NCBI GenBank assembly: GCA_013298415.1
Contig: JAAFHN010000129.1
Span: 1-7,123, forward strand
Direction: 5' to 3'
Source of the DNA: Comamonadaceae bacterium
GTDB lineage: Bacteria > Pseudomonadota > Gammaproteobacteria > Burkholderiales > Burkholderiaceae_C
Length of the DNA: 7,123 nucleotides
Shown: positions 1-5,918 of the stretch, piece after piece
How the letters are laid out: every line of letters begins with the position of its first letter
Position numbering within the stretch: the stretch's first letter is position 1
Position numbers and translations under genes: made by a program
Notes under the pieces: model-generated
Database searches by the model: none
Seen by the model: only the letters and a program-made list of their open reading frames with translations
What the model was told of the DNA's origin: nothing

Positions 1-330
1 GTGGCCGTGATCGCGCACCCGGGGCGCTACAAGTTCACGCCGAACGAGGAATACGCGCTGTTTTCCGAGTTCAAAGCCCACGGTGGCCAAGGCGTGGAAG
101 TCGTCACCGGCTCGCACGGCCAGTCTGATTTTGTGAAATACGCCGACATGGCCAAGGAATTTGATCTGGCAGCCTCACGCGGCAGCGATTTCCACAGCCC
201 TGAGGAGTCTCGCGTGGACCTGGGCACGCTGCCTTGGCTGCAAGGTGGCCTCACCCCCGTGTGGGAGCTGCTCCAAGACCGCATCACTGAAGCGCCTCGC
301 GCCCAGGCCACGGAACGGGCCACCGCGTGA
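1..330 (+). CDS. yciV: PHP-domain nucleoside bisphosphate phosphatase (YciV/TrpH/RNase AM family), 3' part
   Basis: This is the C-terminal 109 codons of a PHP-domain metal-dependent phosphoesterase. The family hydrolyses 3',5'-nucleoside bisphosphates, and the E. coli member also trims RNA 5' ends as RNase AM. The visible part starts at an AHPGR motif (His6 of the fragment), continues through GVEVV (31-35), and reaches the metal-ligand motif GSDFH (61-65, Asp63 and His65). The tail, with DLG and a tryptophan-rich end, fits the family. The first codon is GTG, but it lies inside the conserved core just before the HPGR motif, so it is an internal valine and not a start. The N-terminal HxH ligands lie outside the window. 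The stop overlaps the next gene's start by four bases (GTGA), which indicates translational coupling. The family assignment is firm; the exact substrate is inferred from homologues. Confidence 0.88.
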   Translation: MAVIAHPGRYKFTPNEEYALFSEFKAHGGQGVEVVTGSHGQSDFVKYADMAKEFDLAASRGSDFHSPEESRVDLGTLPWLQGGLTPVWELLQDRITEAPRAQATERATA

Positions 331-1214
331 CCCGATCCCAAGCGGCGGGTGTGATTTTTCTCGTGCTCTCCTCGCTGTGTTTCGTATCGCTGGATGTCAC
401 GTCTCAGTTCGCGGTGGGGGCCACCGTGGTTGGCGCGGTATCGGTGTGGCTTGCCGTGTTTGCCCGCTACTCGGTGCAGGCGGCCAGCATGGCTGTGCTG
501 CTCTTGCCCACGCGCGGCAAGGCGGCGCTTGCCACGGCCCACCCCAAATTCCAGCTCGCGCGCGGCGCGCTGCTCACCGCCACATCCATCCTCGGCATCT
601 CGGGCTTGAAATACTTGCCCATTGCTGAATTCACCGCCATCGTGATGCTCACGCCGCTTCTGGTCAGCGCGCTGGCGGTGCGCTTTTTGGGCGAACGCAT
701 GAGCCGATGGCAGTGGGCGCTGCTGGTGGCTTCGTTTTGCGGGGCCGTCGTGGTCGCTCGGCCCAGCGGCGCGGTGTTTGGCTGGGCCTTGCTGTTCCCC
801 CTGGCTTCACTCGCCTGCTACTCCGTCTTTCAGCTTCTCACCCGCAAACTCGCACAAACGGAAGACCCGCTCGTGATGCATTTCTACACGGGGCTCGTGG
901 GCACAGTGGCGGCTACGTTTGCATTGCCCTGGGCTTTGCAGCCATTGCAGGCCCATCAGTGGCTGCTGCTCTTGGGCATCGGGTTTTGGGGCACGCTCGG
1001 CCACTACCTGCTGATTCAAGCCTTTCGCCGCTCGGCCGCATCGCAGCTCGCGCCGTTTTTGTACCTGCAAGTGGTATTCGCGGTCGTGGCCGGCTGGCTC
1101 GCGTTTGGGCGCGTGCCCGATGCGCTCACGGGCTTGGGCATTGCGCTGATCGTGGCCGGAGGGGCGGCCTCGGCTTGGCTGGGTGCAAAGCGGGCGAGGG
1201 CGGCTCAGGTTTGA
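327..1214 (+). CDS. EamA/DMT-family inner-membrane transporter
   Basis: This 295-residue, strongly hydrophobic protein has the size and two-repeat layout of the drug/metabolite transporter superfamily, with about ten membrane helices and two EamA halves (roughly 8-145 and 150-288). The first half ends in the typical stretch PLLVSAL (110-116), then GER (122-124) and a helix closing with VVVARP (141-146). The second half has the matching GRVPDALTGLG segment (261-271). Short basic ends suggest both termini are cytoplasmic. Relatives export amino acids, nucleosides or other small metabolites, and the substrate cannot be told from the sequence. The GTG start at 327 is chosen because it forms a GTGA overlap with the upstream stop and begins just before the first helix. 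It sits between the phosphatase and yciO genes, which are adjacent in E. coli. Confidence 0.85.
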   Translation: MTRSQAAGVIFLVLSSLCFVSLDVTSQFAVGATVVGAVSVWLAVFARYSVQAASMAVLLLPTRGKAALATAHPKFQLARGALLTATSILGISGLKYLPIAEFTAIVMLTPLLVSALAVRFLGERMSRWQWALLVASFCGAVVVARPSGAVFGWALLFPLASLACYSVFQLLTRKLAQTEDPLVMHFYTGLVGTVAATFALPWALQPLQAHQWLLLLGIGFWGTLGHYLLIQAFRRSAASQLAPFLYLQVVFAVVAGWLAFGRVPDALTGLGIALIVAGGAASAWLGAKRARAAQV

Positions 1215-1239
1215 GTCGAACTGGGCCGAAAATGCAGGC

Positions 1240-1863
1240 ATGGCCCAGCTCTTTGAAGTTCACCCGCAAAACCCGCAGCCGCGATTGCTCAAGCAGGCAG
1301 TAGCCTTGATGGCGCAAGGCGGCATCTTGGCCGTGCCGACAGACTCCAGCTACGCGCTGGTGTGCCACTTGGACGACAAAAAAGCCGCCGATGAGCTGCG
1401 CCGCATCCGCCAAGTGGACGACAAGCACCACCTCACTTTGCTCTGCCGCGATCTGAAAGAGCTGGCCACGGTGGCCAGGGTGGACAACGCGCAATACCGC
1501 CTCCTCAAGCTCGGCACTCCCGGGCCGTTTACCTTCATCCTCGCTGCCACGAAAGAAGTGCCTCGCCGCTTGAGCCATCCCAAGCGCTTGACCATTGGCC
1601 TGCGAGTGCCTGAGCATCCGGTGCTGCAAATCCTGCTGGAACTGCATGGTCAGCCGCTGCTGGCCACCACCTTGATTCCACCCGGTGAGAGCGAGCCGCT
1701 GAACGATGCTGAAGAAATCCGCGAACGATTCGAGCACCAGCTCGCAGGTGTGGTCGATGCGGGCTCTTGCCCAGCTGAGCCGACCACTGTGGTGGACTTA
1801 AGCGATGGCGATGCCGTCGTGCTGCGCCAGGGCAGGGGCGATCCTGCGAGGCTGGGCTTGTAG
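1240..1863 (+). CDS. yciO: YciO protein (YrdC/Sua5-fold family)
   Basis: The product is 207 residues, nearly the same as E. coli YciO (206), and resembles it end to end. It has an HPQNPQ-type N-terminus, PTDSSYA (33-39), LCRDLKEL (68-75), GPFTFIL (95-101), KEVPRRL (105-111) and PTTVVDL (181-187). The fold is shared with TsaC/YrdC and Sua5, which make threonylcarbamoyl-AMP for the t6A37 modification of tRNA. The KxR and SxN signatures of those enzymes are not preserved (IRQ at 56-58 and ATTLI at 142-146 in the corresponding stretches). It should therefore not be equated with the essential t6A synthase, and its exact reaction is unsettled. I chose the ATG at 1240 over an in-frame start at 1183: it gives the family length and leaves a 25-base gap after the transporter instead of a 32-base overlap. 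Its ribosome binding site is poor. Confidence 0.88.
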   Translation: MAQLFEVHPQNPQPRLLKQAVALMAQGGILAVPTDSSYALVCHLDDKKAADELRRIRQVDDKHHLTLLCRDLKELATVARVDNAQYRLLKLGTPGPFTFILAATKEVPRRLSHPKRLTIGLRVPEHPVLQILLELHGQPLLATTLIPPGESEPLNDAEEIRERFEHQLAGVVDAGSCPAEPTTVVDLSDGDAVVLRQGRGDPARLGL

Positions 1864-1888
1864 CCCACCCACCTGCGACAATCCCAGG

Positions 1889-2557
1889 GTGGACTTCAAC
1901 CAAATCTTTCAAACCATCCTGATCTACGCACTGCCGGTGCTGCTGGCGATCACGGTGCATGAAGCTGCGCATGCCTACATTGCGAAAGCCTGCGGCGACA
2001 ACACCGCTTGGGCGCTTGGGCGCGTCACGCTCAACCCCATCAAGCACATCGACCTGATCGGCACCATCGTCATGCCCATCTTGCTCTTTGTTGCCACCAA
2101 GGGCGCGTTTGTGTTTGGCTATGCCAAGCCCGTGCCAGTGCAGTTTGGGCGCTTGCGCAACCCCAAGCGCGACATGATTTGGGTGGCCTTCGCGGGGCCG
2201 GGCGCCAACTTCATCATGGCCTTTTTCTGGGCGGTGTTCGGCCTCGTGTTGGCCTTTACTGGCACCGACGAAGAATTCTTCCTGCGAATGGCCCAAGGCG
2301 GCGTGCTGGTGAATTTGGTGATGTTCGCGTTCAATCTTTTTCCTCTGCCGCCGCTCGATGGCGGGCGCATTTTGGTCGGGCTGCTGCCGATGCGAGCTGC
2401 CATGTTGGTCTCGCGCATCGAGCCCTACGGCTTTTTCATCGTGTTGGCGCTGGTGCTCCTGGGTGTGGTGGCTAGCTTTTGGATGTTTCCCGTGATGGGT
2501 GTTGCGCAAGCGGTGTTGCAAGTTTTGTTGTGGCCCATCAAGGCCGTGTTGATGTGA
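1889..2557 (+). CDS. Site-2 protease family (M50) membrane zinc metalloprotease
   Basis: This compact 222-residue intramembrane metalloprotease has the zinc motif HEAAH at 24-28 in its first helix. It also has an AGPGAN motif (102-107) and the third-ligand segment NLFPLPPLDGGR (149-160, Asp157). About five or six hydrophobic segments are present, with no PDZ domain, so it belongs to the small S2P/FtsH-independent group rather than RseP, which is about 450 residues with PDZ domains. Such proteins cleave transmembrane substrates within the inner membrane, but the substrate here is unknown. The GTG start at 1889 gives the usual N-terminus just ahead of the first helix. An ATG at 1805 would add 28 non-hydrophobic residues encoded inside the yciO gene. 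The stop shares one base with the trpS ATG (TGATG). It lies 25 bases after yciO. Confidence 0.9.
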   Translation: MDFNQIFQTILIYALPVLLAITVHEAAHAYIAKACGDNTAWALGRVTLNPIKHIDLIGTIVMPILLFVATKGAFVFGYAKPVPVQFGRLRNPKRDMIWVAFAGPGANFIMAFFWAVFGLVLAFTGTDEEFFLRMAQGGVLVNLVMFAFNLFPLPPLDGGRILVGLLPMRAAMLVSRIEPYGFFIVLALVLLGVVASFWMFPVMGVAQAVLQVLLWPIKAVLM

Positions 2558-3762
2558 TGACTGAAGCCAAAAAAAGAATCCTCTCCGGCATGCGGCCTAC
2601 GGGCGCGCTGCACTTGGGCCACTACCACGGCGCGCTCAAAAACTGGGCCAAGCTGCAACACGACTACGACAGCTACCACTTTGTGGCAGATTGGCATGCG
2701 CTCACCACGCACTACGAAGATCGATCGATCATCGAAAAATCGGTGTACGAAATGGTGATTGACTGGCTGGCGGGCGGGCTTGACCCAAACGTGTGCACCA
2801 TTTTTTTGCAAAGCCGCATGCCGCAGCATGCAGAGCTTTTCACGCTGCTCGCCATGGGCACGCCCTTGGGCTGGCTTGAGCGGGTACCCACCTACAAAGA
2901 CCAGCAAATCCAGCTCAAAGATAAAGACCTGAGCACCTACGGATTCTTGGGCTACCCGCTTTTGCAAGCGGCAGACATCCTCATGTACAAGGCGCACTTT
3001 GTGCCGGTTGGCGAGGATCAATCCAGCCATGTGGAGCTGACGCGAGAGGCTGCACGACGCTTCAACGATCTCTACGGCCGCGGCCCCAACGATGCGGCGC
3101 TGATCCAAGCGGCACTCGAGCGCCTGAGCAAAGACGACCAGCGCTACTTGCGCAGCTTGAAGAAGAAGTTTCAAGAAGCGGGCGACGAGCAAGCCTTGGC
3201 CAAATACCAAGGCTTTGTGCAAGCGAAGACCGAGTTCAGCGAGCAAGAGCGCGCGCTGCTCATCAGCGATGCCACGGGCAAAGGTCGCACGGTGCTGGTG
3301 GAGCCTGAAGTGCTGCTCAGCCCCGTGAAAAAATTGCTGGGCTTGGATGGCCGCAAGATGAGCAAGAGCTACGGCAACGGCATTGCCATGCGCGAAGCGC
3401 CAGAGAGTGTGCAGAAAAAAATCAAGACCATGCCCACCGACCCAGCGCGGGTGAAACGCACCGATCCTGGTGAGCCCGAGCGCTGCCCGGTGTGGCACTT
3501 TCACCAGGTCTATAGCTCAGTCGAAACCCAAGCCTGGGTGCAAACCGAGTGCCGCCGAGCGGGCATCGGTTGCTTGGAATGCAAGCAGCCCGTGATTGAC
3601 GCTGTGCTGGCCGAGCAAGTCCCCATGCTGGAGCGCGCTCAGCCCTATGTTCAGCGGCCCGATACCGTCAAAGACATCGTGGCTGCGGGCTGTATGCGTG
3701 CAAAAGTAGTAGCGGATGACACCATGCAACAAGTAAGATCAGCCATGGGCCTGAACTACTGA
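2557..3762 (+). CDS. trpS: Tryptophanyl-tRNA synthetase
   Basis: This class I aminoacyl-tRNA synthetase charges tRNA-Trp in the cytoplasm. The N-terminal GMRPTGALHLGHYHGAL region contains the HIGH-type motif HLGH (19-22), and the second signature KMSKS is at 267-271, preceded by GLDGR. Specificity segments DWHALT and GEDQSSHVELTREAARRFN are also clear. The product is 401 residues against about 334 in E. coli. The extra length is mostly one insertion, roughly 175-248, between RRFNDLYG and the EPEVLLSPVKKLLGLDGR block, rich in charged residues (for example LKKKFQEAGDEQ). Near the C-terminal domain, cysteines 310, 332, 339 and 342 form C-x21-C-x6-C-x2-C, close to the pattern of iron-sulfur TrpRS. 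The ATG at 2557 overlaps the protease stop by one base. A GTG at 2554 is possible but less likely. It is probably co-transcribed with the upstream genes. Confidence 0.96.
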   Translation: MTEAKKRILSGMRPTGALHLGHYHGALKNWAKLQHDYDSYHFVADWHALTTHYEDRSIIEKSVYEMVIDWLAGGLDPNVCTIFLQSRMPQHAELFTLLAMGTPLGWLERVPTYKDQQIQLKDKDLSTYGFLGYPLLQAADILMYKAHFVPVGEDQSSHVELTREAARRFNDLYGRGPNDAALIQAALERLSKDDQRYLRSLKKKFQEAGDEQALAKYQGFVQAKTEFSEQERALLISDATGKGRTVLVEPEVLLSPVKKLLGLDGRKMSKSYGNGIAMREAPESVQKKIKTMPTDPARVKRTDPGEPERCPVWHFHQVYSSVETQAWVQTECRRAGIGCLECKQPVIDAVLAEQVPMLERAQPYVQRPDTVKDIVAAGCMRAKVVADDTMQQVRSAMGLNY

Positions 3763-3780
3763 TCAGAAAAACGTCGGGCC

Positions 3781-3791
3781 TTCCTGAGGAA
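3781..3791. promoter_or_regulatory. 11-base palindrome overlapping the regulator's ribosome binding site
   Basis: TTCCTGAGGAA is a perfect 5+1+5 inverted repeat. Its right half is the GAGGAA Shine-Dalgarno sequence (3786-3791), placed six bases before the ATG at 3798. The ribosome binding site is well supported and fixes the start of the response regulator. A regulatory role for the palindrome (an operator or masking of the site) is speculation. The arms are too close together to fold as a hairpin within one RNA strand. Confidence 0.5.
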
Positions 3792-3797
3792 ATACCC

Positions 3798-4394
3798 ATG
3801 AGTCTGTACGTCATCGATGACCATCCTTTGATGCGCGACGCAATTGCCATGGTGCTGCGCCGCGTGAAGCCTGAAGTCCGCGTGATCGAGCTGGATCGCC
3901 TTGGCCCTTTAGGCGCAGCGGTGAAGCTGTACGGCGCCCCAGAGCTGATTTGTTTGGATTTGAAGCTGCCCGATGTGCAGGGCGTGGAAGGCGTGCGGCG
4001 TGTGCGCGAGCTGTACCCTGAATCCTCGTTGGCGGTGATTTCGGCTTCTCCCTCCTCTGAGGTTGAAGAAGCGGCGGTACAAGCTGGCGCCGACATCTTC
4101 ATCGAAAAGAAGGCTGGTGCCAGCGAAATGACGGTGGCTCTGCGCGGCCTCCTCGGCTTGGACGAGCCGGCTGCCGAAACAGAGGTGCTGGATACACCGC
4201 TGAAATTGTCGAAACGGCAAAAGCAACTGCTCGTGATGATGGAGCAAGGTCTTTCGAACCGCGACATCGCGGAAAAGCTCGACATCTCCGAGCACACCGT
4301 GAAAGTTCACCTCTGGCGTTTGTTCAAACGCATGGGCGTGAAGAGCCGCACGCAGGCTGTACACCAAGCCAAAACTGGCGGCTGGACTGTTTGA
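3798..4394 (+). CDS. Response regulator, NarL/FixJ type (REC-LuxR HTH)
   Basis: This is a 198-residue cytoplasmic transcription factor of a two-component system. The receiver domain (about 2-118) has the acidic pair Asp7-Asp8, phospho-acceptor Asp54 in ICLDLKLPD, a Ser82 switch residue, Phe101 and the conserved Lys104. After a short linker comes a LuxR/GerE DNA-binding domain (about 137-192) with LSKRQKQLL, the recognition-helix region SNRDIAEKLDISEHTVKVHL, and MGVKSRTQAV. All residues needed for phosphorylation are present, so it should be a normal phosphorylation-controlled DNA binder. It starts 35 bases after trpS with a good GAGGAA ribosome binding site, so it may be transcribed from an own promoter or by read-through. 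The convergent histidine kinase gene ends 38 bases beyond its stop and is the obvious partner. Target genes are unknown. Confidence 0.92.
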   Translation: MSLYVIDDHPLMRDAIAMVLRRVKPEVRVIELDRLGPLGAAVKLYGAPELICLDLKLPDVQGVEGVRRVRELYPESSLAVISASPSSEVEEAAVQAGADIFIEKKAGASEMTVALRGLLGLDEPAAETEVLDTPLKLSKRQKQLLVMMEQGLSNRDIAEKLDISEHTVKVHLWRLFKRMGVKSRTQAVHQAKTGGWTV

Positions 4395-4432
4395 TCCCGC
4401 TGGCTGATCCCTCGGCCTTTGTTGCGCGATAG

Positions 4433-5878
4433 TTAGGCCGCAGCGGCGCCCTGGTGCGGCTCAAAAGCCCCATTGGCGCTCTCGGTGTCGCGGGTTTGAA
4501 CAGCGGCTAGGCTCAGTACGAAACGGCTGCCTTTGGCCTTCCTCGATTTCACGGCCACGCTCGCGTCCACACGCGTCGCCAGACGCTGCACGATGGCAAG
4601 TCCCAAGCCGAAGCTGTCTTGGGTGCCGGGGTGGTCTGTGACGCGATAAAACTCGGTAAATACCTGGTCGAGCTGGTCGGCCGCGATGCCGATGCCTGTG
4701 TCCCAGACTGCCAAGTGCCAGTGCTTGTCGCGCTGTCGGCAGGTCACCAACACGCCGCCTTGATCGGTGTACTTGATGGCGTTGTCGATCAAATTGCCCA
4801 TGATGCGGCGCAGTGTGGCGGCATCGCTGAGCGCTATGGCTTCCTGTGGTACGCGCAGGCGCAGTTGGATCGAGCGACTGCGTGCTTGGGGCTCGTACTG
4901 CATCGCGAGGCTTTTCAGCAGCTCCGCTACATCCACCGGTTGCAAGTTGGGCGCGGGTGCCTCACGGTCCAATTCTGCGAGGTCAAAAAGGCCGTCAAAC
5001 AGGCGGTTGATCGCCGCAGCTGATTCCATGATCTTCGGCGAGATTTCGCGCGCCATTTCCGGCTCGCCGCGCAGCCAATCTGCGTACAAGCTGAGCGCAA
5101 GCACGGGTTGACGCAAGTCATGCGCTGCGCCTGCCAGCAAGCGGCTGCGCGAGGCACTGGCCTCTTGCGTTTGCCGAGTTTGTCGATCCAAGGATGCGAT
5201 CAATTGCTCGTTATCGAACTGCAAATTGAGCATTTCGCGCTGGAAAGTGTGGTTGCGTAAACCTGCGCTCAAGCACGAAAAGTAGAAGACCACGCAGGCA
5301 CCCAGCATGCCCACCAAGTTCACCGTGGTGTGCGGAACTTGGACCGCGCCAAAGATCGCCAGCAGCAAGCATCCGCCGGCAAATGCCAGCAGCATCGTCA
5401 GATACAGCCGCATGATCTGGGCGTTGGCCGAGTAAGAGTTGATGGCTGCGGCCCCGATGCCCAAGAGCACGGTCCACAGCATGAACTCTGTAGCCGTGGG
5501 CACATGGCCCAAAAACACACCTGCCATCGCCGACCAGTGCAAGCCACTGGCCACCCACAAGGGCTTGACTCTGCTGAAGTGCGCTTGAACATTCGCCAAA
5601 TCACCCGCCTGCGTCAATTTGCGATGTCGCCACACCGCATACACCCGCAGGACTGAAACCAGCACGCCAATGCCAAACCACAGCAAAAGCGGCTGGCGAG
5701 ACGCATGCGGCCACAGCAGCCACAAAACGCCAGGCATCAAAATCGGGTTGAACCACAAGCTGTTGGCCATGTGGCTCATGAGCCGTTGGTTCAAACGCTG
5801 CTCCACCCATTGCGCCCGCACATCAGCCATCTCTGGCGCAGTGCTTGGGTTGGTACGGGCAATCGGCCGGGCGGTCAT
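4433..5878 (-). CDS. Membrane sensor histidine kinase
   Basis: This 481-residue histidine kinase has an N-terminal membrane sensor of about six hydrophobic segments (near 42-57, 64-81, 107-124, 131-150, 156-177, 186-205). A short helical linker (about 210-248) follows, with no recognisable PAS or HAMP domain. The dimerisation/phospho-acceptor helix has the H-box AAHDLRQPVLAL with His253. The ATPase domain shows the N box NLIDNAIKYT (Asn362 and Asn366), G1 DTGIGI (393-398), F box FTEFYR (407-412) and G2 GLGLAI (424-429). Everything needed for kinase activity is there. The HDLRQP form of the H-box is, as I recall, frequent in hybrid kinases of this group, but this protein ends shortly after the ATPase domain without a receiver. 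The loops between helices are short, so the signal is probably sensed in or near the membrane. The start at 5878 has only a weak ribosome binding site. The aroG gene lies 40 bases upstream on the same strand. Confidence 0.92.
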   Translation of the reverse strand: MTARPIARTNPSTAPEMADVRAQWVEQRLNQRLMSHMANSLWFNPILMPGVLWLLWPHASRQPLLLWFGIGVLVSVLRVYAVWRHRKLTQAGDLANVQAHFSRVKPLWVASGLHWSAMAGVFLGHVPTATEFMLWTVLLGIGAAAINSYSANAQIMRLYLTMLLAFAGGCLLLAIFGAVQVPHTTVNLVGMLGACVVFYFSCLSAGLRNHTFQREMLNLQFDNEQLIASLDRQTRQTQEASASRSRLLAGAAHDLRQPVLALSLYADWLRGEPEMAREISPKIMESAAAINRLFDGLFDLAELDREAPAPNLQPVDVAELLKSLAMQYEPQARSRSIQLRLRVPQEAIALSDAATLRRIMGNLIDNAIKYTDQGGVLVTCRQRDKHWHLAVWDTGIGIAADQLDQVFTEFYRVTDHPGTQDSFGLGLAIVQRLATRVDASVAVKSRKAKGSRFVLSLAAVQTRDTESANGAFEPHQGAAAA

Positions 5879-5918
5879 CGCAGCACTGTAGCCTGCCGCC
5901 TGTCGTATTCAGACCAGG

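Noticed and set aside
1183..1239. Upstream ATG as a longer start for yciO
   Set aside because: It would overlap the transporter gene by 32 bases and add 19 residues absent from E. coli YciO.
1126..1737. Open frame of 203 codons on the minus strand opposite the transporter end and yciO
   Set aside because: It is a shadow of the real genes on the other strand, with no domain and no ribosome binding site of note.
1805..1888. Upstream ATG as a longer start for the site-2 protease
   Set aside because: The extra residues are encoded inside yciO, do not resemble the family, and precede a normal N-terminus at the 1889 GTG.
1864..1888. GACAAT near 1877 as a -10 promoter element before the site-2 protease
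   Set aside because: No -35 element lies at a suitable distance, and the gene spacing suggests an operon.
1535..2521. Open frame of 328 codons on the minus strand opposite yciO and the site-2 protease
   Set aside because: It is antisense to two well-supported genes and very rich in His, Gln and Arg, with no recognisable domain.
2425..3504. Open frame of 359 codons on the minus strand opposite trpS
   Set aside because: It lies wholly antisense to a certain trpS gene. Its composition (many His, Gln, Ala, Arg) is that of a GC-rich shadow frame, and it shows no known motif.
4395..4460. Inverted repeats at the convergent gene ends (6-bp arms 4413-4418/4435-4440 and 4437-4442/4455-4460)
   Set aside because: The arms are short, the loops are 12-16 bases, and no T tract follows on either strand, so I do not call a terminator.
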